Below, piece by piece: positions 17,501 through 24,968 of a DNA stretch of 32,947 nt. Both the position numbers and the translations under genes were made by a program. The DNA comes from CAJXCL01 sp036011265 (GTDB lineage: Bacteria; Nitrospinota; Nitrospinia; CAJXCL01). Each line of letters opens with the position of its first letter. Position 1 is the first letter of the stretch. Below the pieces are notes generated by a model. The model was not told where the DNA came from. It was given only the letters and a program-made list of their open reading frames with translations, and did not search any database. The stretch is taken from positions 1 to 32,947 of the forward strand of contig DASCNB010000013.1 of assembly GCA_036011265.1 (NCBI GenBank). The letters are read 5' to 3'.

Positions 17501-18301
17501 AATGGACAATTTAATAACCCATCATATATGTGCAGTAATAAAAATGGTGACATTTTCATAACAGATGCATCCAACCATAGAGTACAAAAATTTACTTCTG
17601 ATGGAAATCACGCTTTAACTATTGGCAATTATGGAGCATCCCAGGGATTCTTTAATGAACCTAACGGGATATTATGCGATCAAAATAATGATCTATATAT
17701 ATGCGATGTATTTAACCACCGCATTCAAAAATTTAATTCAAATGGAAACTTTATTAATTCGTGGGGAATATATGGTCACCAACATGAAAGTTTTAACATG
17801 CCTGCTGGAATTTGTCAGGATGATGAAGGTTATATATATGTAACTGAATTGGCAAACCATCGCGTTCAAAAATTTGATCCTAACGGCCTGTTTATTCTAT
17901 CATTTGGAAAACAGGGAAAGAATAATGGGGAGTTTATGAGCCCTGTCGCAATATCTCATTCCAAAGACAAGATTATTGTCGGTGAATTCACATCTGATCG
18001 GATTCAAATATTTGACAAAAATGGCACCTTTGTAAAATCATTTAATTGTTCTAAAGAGAGATCTGCTAAATTGCATGGAACCTCTAATATCGTTGTAAAT
18101 CAACAAGGGCATATTTTCATTAGTGAATATTGGAACAACACAATATATGTACTATCAGATGATTTCAGTTTAATTACTTCACTAAGCTTATCTGACAACT
18201 CTGAAATACTTTTAGATGGTCCTGTAGGAATATCGTTTTTCAATAATTATGTATACGTTTGCAATCGTATTAATCACAGTATTATTCGATTTCGCTACTG
18301 A
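14537..18301 (+). CDS. giant protein with NHL beta-propellers at both ends and a long helical middle
   Basis: A protein of 1254 aa. Residues about 95-375 hold five clear NHL repeats plus a degenerate sixth (NHRIQVYNKDYELKISFG, NHRIQKFSKDG, NHRIQFFDDTG, NHRVLKLNSNG, NNRVQLFSPVG). Residues about 985-1254 hold another six (NHRVQKFTSDG, NHRIQKFNSNG, NHRVQKFDPNG, then weaker ones). Each set could fold as a six-bladed propeller. The roughly 580 residues between are helical and charged, starting with a TPR-like stretch (FNREQSWTEAIIKYEESL). No signal peptide is seen, so it may act in the cytoplasm. A TTG at 14525 in the same frame is an alternative start; neither has a good ribosome site. It follows thrC by about 60 bp, but a link to threonine synthesis is unlikely. 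The function is unknown; scaffold or ligand-sensing roles are guesses. Confidence 0.85.
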   Translation: MKKNQHTDILKKFRSGKFSEAIDLWANELKKDALNESIHQSLIKAKDHLEQIEEEDTSKRVFTEKISAIQSFFDITLSGKFRESKGEKSTESPVSGIKETVDGDIIISDDFNHRIQVYNKDYELKISFGQKGKNPGEFFYPKGIDIDAEENIYVADCWNHRIQKFSKDGKFISTFGTYGNEPSQFNEPVSIAVNNNQILVVDRCNHRIQFFDDTGNYKGSLGHRGRTIEENLAELFETPHEKFSIPSLEYPSDIAIDSKKDIYIVDSHNHRVLKLNSNGNFILSFGMQGKEHGEFIYPQSIAIDYFDNIFVSDLNNNRVQLFSPVGEHWLSFSSNGSNEPLDSPTILSCMKNNSLFCGFAFTPKVLILNYSQISQKERHKIKENLNQSSADSLYFSGNFFNREQSWTEAIIKYEESLSIISANEGNIIPKLPLNYLHAAHKIQKEDISLHLMNYYEKELWRLNNYILDIYQKRKDVAEKLIDPKLKDEGNVIEEKLTSGEIDKNLYELNNIELDLFRKTRKSFLELKQTDTHQAEVFLQLISKMLSKQDNDGIKTLIQKSLHVFYQHLNLFNSFLNDLDKRNSKCFEEIQRGTKGSFNLREFRLAYGLMEIAEDFIKLAFPILKSSIHLLCQLALKMSTSKSDSIFELYASLTEDKNIRKMGSVLFKLRYDFESILQLKESLRVLFSYQKLNSDEFISKILNNRSCDKESLFDKDKFNYEKDLIELLFAEKIDIGEKENGFSIGLYYFSNSDLDSFQSKVNSGGEEQYTDLLNNLHKAIEQLFLEKKELDKLILKHEKNLKSIHPGDQKSRLQIINEYNLVMAQSAFGNKLILEHFFLYRIINFKRCVYLLMVSELKRRSKDEKGVEEIFCKINNYLDDVFKILDGLIKDIKDNFASLMSWQNNSKNMIKSPSEMDRAKEIDANNKLFQLCKDMHLLHLHKSEYASIVNIQGKTKKYLTQKKPKIKPTGVSNNFKFYMDLQFGSLGKNNGQFNNPSYMCSNKNGDIFITDASNHRVQKFTSDGNHALTIGNYGASQGFFNEPNGILCDQNNDLYICDVFNHRIQKFNSNGNFINSWGIYGHQHESFNMPAGICQDDEGYIYVTELANHRVQKFDPNGLFILSFGKQGKNNGEFMSPVAISHSKDKIIVGEFTSDRIQIFDKNGTFVKSFNCSKERSAKLHGTSNIVVNQQGHIFISEYWNNTIYVLSDDFSLITSLSLSDNSEILLDGPVGISFFNNYVYVCNRINHSIIRFRY

Positions 18302-18325
18302 TCCCCTATTCTAATTTTACATAAA

Positions 18326-19600
18326 TTATTTATGTTTAGAGTTTAAAAAATCCCTTGCATCCCTTCTTTCCGGATACTTTCGAACACAATTCAACAATAT
18401 TTTTTTTGCCTTATCTTTGTTTCCATTTAATAAATTTATTTCTCCCAATCTTGTCAAACATCCTTGAGGATTATGGTTTACTTCTAATAATTTGTTAAAT
18501 ATCCTTTCTCCCACACTTAAATAATCATGCCTGATCTTTTTGGGCAGGTAATTCATGATATCCTCTTCACCTTTTAAAAATAACCCAAAATTGTACAATT
18601 CTTTTTTTTCACTTTCAGGTAAATCAAAGTTTAGATACTCGTTGATGACACTTTTAGTGATTTTTAAATATTGATCAGAATGTATGGTCAATTCTCTAAA
18701 AATTACTATAAGTTTAAAAAAATTGCTCCTTATAGATAAGTCATTAAAATCATCCTTACTAGCATTGAAGAAATCTTGAAGATTAAAAAGCAAATCCATG
18801 ACCTTGTCTTTTTTTTTGTCCATCATTAACTCGTTAAGCTTTTGGTAATAATAGAAAAAAATTTCATCGACGAGAAATCTTTTTAAAAAAATATTTGAAT
18901 CAAGGTATGCCTCAAGAAGGGTTTTGTGATTTACGTGTTGTTTTATTAGATTTTCAAAATCATTCAAATTGTTTAACATTTGCTCCGCAATTTTTTTATC
19001 TTCATTTGTTATAATTTTATAGAACACAATGCTGCCATCATAAACTGAATAATTCAGACCAAATATCTGTTTTAAAGCTAATATTACTCCTACACTGCCC
19101 CTGCATGGGCCTATCCCTCTACTTCTAAAAGCCATCAATTGAAATATATCGTTTACTTTCCACCATTCCTCGGCATCATGTCCCAAAATTATGCCTCCTT
19201 CTTTAATTGTTCTCAAGCTGGTCAAAAGATCAAAGATAAAACTCCAGTAGCTATGATCAGAGTCAATAAATATAAAGTCAAAATAATTATTTTTAAATCT
19301 CCTTAGTATTTTTTTTGAATCCCCCCTATACATTTGAATTAATTTATTGTATTTCAATGTCTTCATATTGTTTGTAAAAATATTAAATATTTCTTTATTT
19401 TTCCAAAGGTCAACACAATATAGGGTTCCAGACATTTTTTCGAGATAGGAACATATTAAAGCGGTAGAGAAGCCTTTCCAACTTCCTATTTCCAAACCTT
19501 TAATTCCGGATTTATTTTTTGTCAAATTTTTAAATACAAATCTAATGGCCTCAACATCTTCATCAGAAAGCCAAAACCCAAGATCTAACTTTTTCATCAT
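18326..19600 (-). CDS. class I SAM-dependent methyltransferase with helical/TPR-like C-terminal half
   Basis: A 424-aa protein. Residues about 35-200 are a Rossmann-type methyltransferase: SAM motif GLEIGSWKGFST, acidic residue in TLYCVDLW, and motif IV-like FDFIFIDSDHSYWS followed by LRTIKEGGIILGHD. It resembles the cephalosporin hydroxylase/Methyltransf_24 type often found among glycan or antibiotic genes. Residues about 210-424 are helical, with a TPR-like end (LTRLGEINLLNGNKDKAKKILLNC). The substrate cannot be read from the sequence. The gene converges on the NHL protein gene with only 24 bp between stops. Start is at ATGATG; the second ATG is equally possible. Confidence 0.8.
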   Translation of the reverse strand: MMKKLDLGFWLSDEDVEAIRFVFKNLTKNKSGIKGLEIGSWKGFSTALICSYLEKMSGTLYCVDLWKNKEIFNIFTNNMKTLKYNKLIQMYRGDSKKILRRFKNNYFDFIFIDSDHSYWSFIFDLLTSLRTIKEGGIILGHDAEEWWKVNDIFQLMAFRSRGIGPCRGSVGVILALKQIFGLNYSVYDGSIVFYKIITNEDKKIAEQMLNNLNDFENLIKQHVNHKTLLEAYLDSNIFLKRFLVDEIFFYYYQKLNELMMDKKKDKVMDLLFNLQDFFNASKDDFNDLSIRSNFFKLIVIFRELTIHSDQYLKITKSVINEYLNFDLPESEKKELYNFGLFLKGEEDIMNYLPKKIRHDYLSVGERIFNKLLEVNHNPQGCLTRLGEINLLNGNKDKAKKILLNCVRKYPERRDARDFLNSKHK

Positions 19601-20105
19601 ATATCATCCCTTAAAACATTTGTTACCGGCAAGATTTCTTTCTATTAAATTAAACCGATAAAATAATTTATTCCAGACAATACTAAGTGCCAATGTATCA
19701 AGCTGCGGTTATTCCTCTATCATCAGAGTCTTGTTTAAAAAAAACCGGGGTTTAATGCTATCCCAAAAAAGTTGACCATTTCTTAGCCATGCATATTAGA
19801 CAATTCCCTGAAAGATGCTTATTCAAATTTCTTTGCTTAACCATCAAAACTATCCTATGGTGATTATTGATGATTTATGGCATTGCCATTTAGTTAAAAT
19901 GATTCTAAGTAATTTATACAAATTCTTCAATGAAAATTGGAATTTTGAAATATTATTGACTCCTGATTTTTTCCAATTTATTTAAGGGGATGCATTATAA
20001 TTTCTATATCTGAATTTAAGTAGTTGAATCTTAACTTTCTTATCTTCGGCACTTATGCTAATATTTTTTTAATATCTCTATTCATAAAATAATTTAAATT
20101 TCTAA
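19601..20105. other. 505-bp divergent intergenic region, no convincing gene
   Basis: This separates the methyltransferase gene (-) from the first radical SAM gene (+). A promoter-like pair for the plus strand is TTGACT (19956-19961), 17 bp, TATTTA (19979-19984). A 56-codon ORF on the plus strand (19815-19985; MLIQISLLNHQNYPMVIIDD at its start) has no ribosome site. Its composition is what AT-rich DNA gives by chance, though the start faintly recalls the first strand of family 2 glycosyltransferases, so a gene remnant is conceivable. Confidence 0.5.
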
Positions 20106-21569
20106 ATGGCATCTATTGTATTAGTCAACCCTCCTGTATCTCTTGAAGAAAGGTATGGCCGTCTTTCTGGAGCCGGCAGTACACTTCCTTCTATAGGACT
20201 GCTTGGTCTCGCTGCAGTTGTTAGAAAAGCTGGACACAGGGTAAAAATTGTTGAAGCTGCCGCGTCTAATATCTCTTATGATGAATCTTTGCAGCAAGTT
20301 CTTGACTTTAAGCCAAATCTTGTGGGGTTTACTGCTGTCACTTCTTCCATATATAAGGCCGCCAAACTTTCTAAAATGATTAAAGAAAAAAATCCAGAAA
20401 TTAAAGTGATTATCGGCGGACCTCATGTTACAGCGGTTCCGGAAGAAACAATGTCAAGGTTTCCTGAGTTTGACATTGCTGCTATAGGAGAAGGGGAAGA
20501 GGTACTTAAAAACATTATTTCCTCTTCAGAAAACAATGGCAGACTCAATAACGTACATGGCATTTTATTTCGTAAAAACAACAACCTCGTCAAAACAGAA
20601 CTGCATCCTTTAATAAAAAACCTTGATGAACTGCCATTTCCCGCGTGGGATTTGATTGATAATTTCCCATGGGGATTTAAACCGGCTTCCTTTAAATGTA
20701 AACGGCTGCCTGCCACTTATATTATTTCAGCAAGGGGTTGTCCGCATCTTTGCATCTTTTGTGATACCTCCGTATTCAGCAGGCAGTATAGAGCGTTTAG
20801 CGCGGAATATATGATTGAAATGATCAAGGTATTAAAAACCGATTACGGAATTAGAGAAATTTTATTTGAAGATGACACATTCATTATTTTTAAAAAAAGG
20901 TTAATTCAGCTATGCGAGACTCTTATTAAAGAAAAAATTGACATAACTTGGTCATGCAATGGGCGAGCTAACGCGGTAAAGCCTGATATATTAAAATTAA
21001 TGAAAAAGGCCGGCTGCTGGCAAATTTCTTACGGAATTGAAAGCGGTGATCCGGAAATTTTAGAATTTTCAAGAAAACGAATTAAAGTCGAACAGATGAC
21101 ACAGGCACTTGAATGGTCTCATGAAGCGGGTATTTTAACAAAAGGATTTTTTATCTTAGGATTTCCTAATGAGACAGAAGAGACTCTAAAGAGAACCATT
21201 GATTATGCAAAAAACAGTTGTCTTGATGACGTAAGTGTCAGCAAGATGACACCTTTTCCTGGTTCTGAGATGTACCGGATAGGAGAAAAATACGGCCACA
21301 TAAATAAAGACTGGGAAAAAATGAATTTACTGGATGCGGTTTTTGTTCCATTTAAATTGTCAAAGGAAAAACTGGACATGTATCAAAATAAATTCTTAAA
21401 AGAGTTTTATCTCAGGCCAGTGATTATTAAAACATATCTTTTGCGGTTAATAAAAAACCCGGGCAATATTAAAGGAATTCTTGCCGGTTTTAAGGCTTTT
21501 CTAAACACTGTTTTTAGTTTTCAAATACAGACACAAAGAATCTCGTGGCTAAAAAAAGATTACTCATAA
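20106..21569 (+). CDS. B12-binding domain radical SAM protein
   Basis: A 487-aa protein. The N-terminal cobalamin-binding domain covers about 1-145 (IVLVNPP, LVGFTAVTSS, VIIGGPHVTAVPEE, IAAIGEGEEV). It lacks a clear DxHxxG cobalamin histidine, as many members of this class do. The radical SAM core (about 200-430) has the cluster motif CPHLCIFC (Cys212, Cys216, Cys219), then FEDDTF, YGIESGDPEIL and GFFILGFPNETEET. Such proteins methylate or rearrange unactivated carbons in lipids, cofactors or natural products; the substrate here is unknown. The next gene overlaps its last 25 bases. There is no visible Shine-Dalgarno sequence, but the start fits the family because the VNPP strand begins at residue 7. 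Confidence 0.9.
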   Translation: MASIVLVNPPVSLEERYGRLSGAGSTLPSIGLLGLAAVVRKAGHRVKIVEAAASNISYDESLQQVLDFKPNLVGFTAVTSSIYKAAKLSKMIKEKNPEIKVIIGGPHVTAVPEETMSRFPEFDIAAIGEGEEVLKNIISSSENNGRLNNVHGILFRKNNNLVKTELHPLIKNLDELPFPAWDLIDNFPWGFKPASFKCKRLPATYIISARGCPHLCIFCDTSVFSRQYRAFSAEYMIEMIKVLKTDYGIREILFEDDTFIIFKKRLIQLCETLIKEKIDITWSCNGRANAVKPDILKLMKKAGCWQISYGIESGDPEILEFSRKRIKVEQMTQALEWSHEAGILTKGFFILGFPNETEETLKRTIDYAKNSCLDDVSVSKMTPFPGSEMYRIGEKYGHINKDWEKMNLLDAVFVPFKLSKEKLDMYQNKFLKEFYLRPVIIKTYLLRLIKNPGNIKGILAGFKAFLNTVFSFQIQTQRISWLKKDYS

Positions 21570-22165
21570 ATAAATGGATTTTCGCCTTTTCCCTTCTTCT
21601 TTTAATTTTCATTTTGTTTTTTTCACCTTTTTGCCTGACTATCATAGGAAAGCTTTTAATAAAAAGCGATCCGCTAAGCAAATCTGATATTATCATTGTG
21701 CTAGCAGGGGAACAAGGTGAACGGGTTCAATATGGGGTTGAACTTTACAAACAGGGTTACGCGGACAAGATTTTATTCTCCGGCGGCTCTATTGTAGGTT
21801 TCCCCGGCGGAGAAAAAATTACCTGGGCTGGTCTAATGAAAGATTATGCAATACAGTTAGGCGTCCCGGAAACCGCGATAATTCTCCAGAATGAATCAAG
21901 AAGCACGCAAGAGGACGCCTTGTTCTCTTTTAGATTGCTGCAAGACCAAAGGTTTTCATCGATGATCCTTGTTACCTCGCCATATCACAGCAGACGAGCT
22001 TATTTATTATTTAAGAAAATTTTAAAAGGTATTGAGATTCATTCTGCCCCGGTTGCAAATAGCTGGTATGATGCTCATTCCTGGTGGAAAAGCTTCAAAG
22101 GCCGCTATCAAGTTGTTCGCGAATATTTTGCCTACCTCTGGTATTTTTTGGAAGGCGAATCATGA
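21545..22165 (+). CDS. YdcF/SanA/ElyC-like (DUF218) membrane protein
   Basis: A 206-aa protein with one N-terminal membrane helix (about 11-36) and a DUF218 domain. The domain shows DIIIVLAGEQGERVQYGVELYKQG, KILFSGG, ESRSTQEDALFSF and VTSPYHSRRAYLLFKK, the core motifs of the family. ElyC and SanA of enterobacteria affect envelope and peptidoglycan precursor metabolism; the biochemical role of the family is not settled. Starts at GTG within the end of the radical SAM gene (25-base overlap), so translation is probably coupled and the two may act together on an envelope component. Confidence 0.87.
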   Translation: MAKKRLLINKWIFAFSLLLLIFILFFSPFCLTIIGKLLIKSDPLSKSDIIIVLAGEQGERVQYGVELYKQGYADKILFSGGSIVGFPGGEKITWAGLMKDYAIQLGVPETAIILQNESRSTQEDALFSFRLLQDQRFSSMILVTSPYHSRRAYLLFKKILKGIEIHSAPVANSWYDAHSWWKSFKGRYQVVREYFAYLWYFLEGES

Positions 22166-22246
22166 AAAATTGAGTATCTAAGATAACTATTCAGGGATCA
22201 TTATTTTATTTTTTTCTTCTTTTTATCTTTCTCCTCAGCAACATAA

Positions 22247-22282
22247 GTAAATAACTCAGCCTTAAAAGGTGGGGTTATTTAC
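22247..22282. terminator. hairpin between convergent genes, probable bidirectional terminator
   Basis: GTAAATAAC (22247-22255) pairs perfectly with GTTATTTAC (22274-22282), with an inner CCTT/AAGG stem. It sits between the ends of the YdcF-like gene (+) and the second radical SAM gene (-). T-runs next to it are short, so it could be a transcript-stabilising hairpin instead. Confidence 0.55.
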
Positions 22283-22289
22283 GTTAATT

Positions 22290-23675
22290 TTAAAATAATA
22301 TAAACTTCAGTTTAGATAAAAATTTTCTCATCACCATGATCTTGTCAGGCGATAAAACGTAAATTTTCCAAATTCTCCAGGGAGTTAAATAAAATTTCCT
22401 GTAAGCCATTCGTTGAAGTTTGAGTAACTCTTTTGATGAAACACAACTCTGATTTAAATTTACTGATTCAGCGTTGAAGTTTTCAAAATCATCAGGATCG
22501 AGATTTCTGTCATAACTTTTAATACATTTCCATAAATCTGTTCCGGGATTTGGAATTACAAAAGAAAATATTGCTGTAGTGAGGTCCAAACTACATGCAA
22601 AATTAATTGTATCAGATATTTCTTCCCTTGTTTCTGTTGGAAAACCAAGCATGAAAAAACCGCCGGTACTGATTTTTGAAGAACTTAATTTTTTTGTAAC
22701 AACTTTTATTTCATTGATATCCGACTTCTTATTAATCATTTTGATAATTCTTTCCGATCCACTCTCAATTCCAAGCGCAATACGATAGACACCGGCTTTT
22801 TTCATTTTATGAATTAGCTCTTCATCAATAAAGTCAGTTCGAATCCCATTTGGAAAGGCAATTCTAATATTCATTCCGCTGTCATAAATTAAATCAAAAA
22901 TCCTTTTTGCCCTCTGGATGTCAATATTAAAGGAGTCATCCAAAAAATGAAATTCCTCGACATTATACTCTTTATATAAAAACTCAATTTCTCTCAAAAC
23001 CCGTTCAGCAGACATGTATCTGATTTTTTTTCCAAAAATATTGTGGCAATACACGCATTCAAACGGGCACCCGCGTGACGTAAATATCGGCAAAAATCTT
23101 TTGCTGCTTGGCAAATAGTCGTGGGAGGAAGAAAAATGAAAATAATCTTCAACGGTCACAAGTCCGTAATCCAGTTTCAAACTATTTAAATCTTCGATTG
23201 GCTCCCTGGGACGATTTTTAATTGTTTTGCTCTTGTCTCTATAGGCAATTCCATTTACTTTATCAAACGAACCACTATATTTAAAAGCATCCATCAACTC
23301 ACAAACGGTATTTTCTCCCTCACCGATGACTAAGATGTCTACATTATTATCTTTTAAAATCAATTCAGGTTCGGCCTCACAATGAGGTCCGCCAAAAATA
23401 ACCGTTAAATTCGGGTCAACGCTTTTAACATCTTTCGCAATTTGATGAGCCGACTTGCTTTCAATTGTTAAGAGACCTATCCCAACAACATCCGGCTTAA
23501 ATTTTTCAATTGTTTCATTTAAACGCGCATACGGATTTTTTTTCAGACGAAGGTCCAAAATTTTTACTTTATTATCCTTCTTTTTTAAAGCAGAACCGAG
23601 ATACATCAGCCCTAAAGGGAGAACGCTGGAAATATTTTTCGATGGGGGTCTAATTAATAATATGCGGTTTGACAT
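22290..23675 (-). CDS. B12-binding domain radical SAM protein (second, divergent)
   Basis: A 461-aa protein. The N-terminal cobalamin-binding fold spans about 1-135 (ILLIRPPSKN, VVGIGLLTIES, VIFGGPHCEAEPE, ILVIGEGENTV). The radical SAM core has the cluster motif CPFECVYC (Cys203, Cys207, Cys210), then FLDDSF, LGIESGSERIIKM and GFFMLGFPTETREE. The two radical SAM proteins share domain order but have clearly different sequences, so they are not a recent duplication. The substrate is unknown; a lipid, hopanoid, glycan or peptide modification are all possible. No strong ribosome site precedes the ATG. A possible 47-aa ORF starts 28 bp away on the opposite strand. Confidence 0.9.
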   Translation of the reverse strand: MSNRILLIRPPSKNISSVLPLGLMYLGSALKKKDNKVKILDLRLKKNPYARLNETIEKFKPDVVGIGLLTIESKSAHQIAKDVKSVDPNLTVIFGGPHCEAEPELILKDNNVDILVIGEGENTVCELMDAFKYSGSFDKVNGIAYRDKSKTIKNRPREPIEDLNSLKLDYGLVTVEDYFHFSSSHDYLPSSKRFLPIFTSRGCPFECVYCHNIFGKKIRYMSAERVLREIEFLYKEYNVEEFHFLDDSFNIDIQRAKRIFDLIYDSGMNIRIAFPNGIRTDFIDEELIHKMKKAGVYRIALGIESGSERIIKMINKKSDINEIKVVTKKLSSSKISTGGFFMLGFPTETREEISDTINFACSLDLTTAIFSFVIPNPGTDLWKCIKSYDRNLDPDDFENFNAESVNLNQSCVSSKELLKLQRMAYRKFYLTPWRIWKIYVLSPDKIMVMRKFLSKLKFILF

Positions 23676-23702
23676 TTGATCTATGATGCAAAAGGAGGTT
23701 TT

Positions 23703-23846
23703 TTGAAATCGGTTGTATTTATTAAAACACGAAGAACAGTAAAGTTTTTTTATGAAAGATTACCACAGCACGGCAAGTTGCCGCAACCAAAAGGGCTACC
23801 GCCCAATCTGCTAACAAAAATTGCGCTAAAAAAATATAATTTATAA
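23703..23846 (+). CDS. possible small basic protein (47 aa)
   Basis: A short ORF starting at TTG behind AAAGGAGG (spacer only 4-5 bases). It begins MKSVVFIKTRRTVKFFYERL and continues with PQPKGLPPNLLTKIALKKYNL at the end. It is strongly basic, has no membrane segment, and its residue content looks more protein-like than the longer antisense frame at 23722-23955. It lies in the 361-bp gap between the second radical SAM gene and the cysteine hydrolase gene. If real it could be a free-standing small protein or a substrate peptide of the nearby radical SAM enzyme; neither is supported by more than position. Confidence 0.38.
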   Translation: MKSVVFIKTRRTVKFFYERLPQHGKLPQPKGLPPNLLTKIALKKYNL

Positions 23847-23965
23847 GTTTGAAATACAGGATGAGGGGTAAAATCACAGAAAATGGAGGCTTATCTTCCA
23901 TAGCTTTTGGCATACTTCCGTGGTTAAATATTTTTTCTTTGTGACTTTGTGGCATGTTCTTCTGG

Positions 23966-23993
23966 TTGCTGCTTTACCGCGCTATGATATAAT
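23966..23993 (+). promoter_or_regulatory. probable promoter of the cysteine hydrolase gene
   Basis: A perfect -10 TATAAT (23988-23993) has an extended TGA just upstream (23985-23987). A weaker -35 TTGCTG (23966-23971) lies 16 bp away. Start near 24000, about 37 bases before the ATG. Confidence 0.55.
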
Positions 23994-24036
23994 TTATTTA
24001 ATTAATGTTTGTGAATAATTTACATGAGAACAAAAA

Positions 24037-24552
24037 ATGTCTGAGGAGAATACTATAATATTAGTTGTCGATATGTTGAAGGGATTTCTTGAAAAAGGAA
24101 ATCTTTTTTGCGGGAAAGAAGCGCGCAAAATCATACCTCATGTAGTTGAGTTACTTAAATCAAGCAAAAGAAAAAAAATCTTTTTTATCTGTGACAGTCA
24201 TGATGAAAATGACAGGGAATTTAAAATGTTTCCGCCCCATTGCATTAAGGGCACTGAAGAATCAAAAGTCATCGATGAGTTAACTTCTTTTAAAGGAGAA
24301 ACAATTCCAAAAAGAAGTTACAGTGGTTTTTTCAATACTAACCTCGAAAAACGACTATTGGAAACCGCCCATGACAAAGTAATTGTCGTTGGTGTTTGTA
24401 CCGATATATGTGTTCTACATACAGTGGCCGACTTGAGAAGCAGGGACTATAAAGTGGAGGTCCCGAAAAAGTGTGTCTCTTCCTATGACCGGGCAGCTCA
24501 CAAGTTTGCTTTAAAACATATTGAAAAAATATTAGGCGCCACAATCACTTAA
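24037..24552 (+). CDS. isochorismatase-superfamily cysteine hydrolase, nicotinamidase-like
   Basis: A 171-aa cytoplasmic enzyme with the catalytic triad expected for nicotinamidases: Asp12 (LVVDMLKGF), Lys92 (PKRSYSGF) and Cys125 in GVCTDICVLHT. A metal site is suggested by Asp53 and His55 (CDSHDEND) and His68 (PPHC). The pairing of these motifs favours a PncA-like nicotinamidase (nicotinamide to nicotinate, NAD salvage) over other members, but related hydrolases share them. It is rather short compared with typical PncA (about 185-215 aa). Apparently transcribed alone from the promoter at 23966-23993. Confidence 0.82.
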   Translation: MSEENTIILVVDMLKGFLEKGNLFCGKEARKIIPHVVELLKSSKRKKIFFICDSHDENDREFKMFPPHCIKGTEESKVIDELTSFKGETIPKRSYSGFFNTNLEKRLLETAHDKVIVVGVCTDICVLHTVADLRSRDYKVEVPKKCVSSYDRAAHKFALKHIEKILGATIT

Positions 24553-24817
24553 ACCTTATTTCGTTCTTATTAAAATATCCATTCCTCATTTCGCAATCTA
24601 ACACCTTATTTTCATAAAAGGCCGGAGTAAATCTTTTCCATGTAGTTTTGATATTAATTAATACTAAACCCCCTCCATCTCTTCTTGGGGGCTTTCTTAT
24701 GATTTCGCTGAGCAAAGGGAATCGTCTACACTAAAATGCTGATAAAAGTATTTTTTTAGGTAGTGGCATTGCTTTTTTTTTTGAAAGTAGCGTGAGCATG
24801 TTTGTCCATAAACTTAT
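24553..24817. other. intergenic region after the cysteine hydrolase gene, no gene seen
   Basis: Part of the 416-bp gap between 24552 and 24969. A small hairpin (CCCCC at 24669-24673, GGGGG at 24687-24691) followed by CTTTCTT could be a weak terminator. No ORF with a ribosome site was found. Confidence 0.5.
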
Positions 24818-24847
24818 TTGAACTGATACATGCATTATGGATATAAT
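24818..24847 (+). promoter_or_regulatory. possible promoter of the heme-c barrel gene
   Basis: TTGAAC (24818-24823), 18-bp spacer, perfect TATAAT (24842-24847). It would give a leader of about 115 bases before the ATG at 24969. Confidence 0.4.
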
Positions 24848-24968
24848 TCATCTGATAAATGGATTCTAAATTTTTGTAAATGGAAAATATCGAATTAAGT
24901 TTTTTAAGGATTACCCTATTTGAGCCAAATCAATTTGCAGGAATTTAGCGTAGAAAGGAGATTGGACT

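Noticed and set aside
19815..19985. 56-codon ORF starting MLIQISLLNHQ
   Set aside because: No ribosome site and composition expected for AT-rich DNA; only a faint resemblance to a glycosyltransferase start.
23722..23955. 77-aa minus-strand frame
   Set aside because: No good ribosome site, no recognisable domain, and it is antisense to a better-supported short ORF and the promoter-side DNA of the next gene.
24669..24691. C5/G5 hairpin as terminator of the cysteine hydrolase gene
   Set aside because: Only a 5-bp stem with a 13-base loop, about 120 bp past the stop and without a clean T-run; mentioned as weak only.
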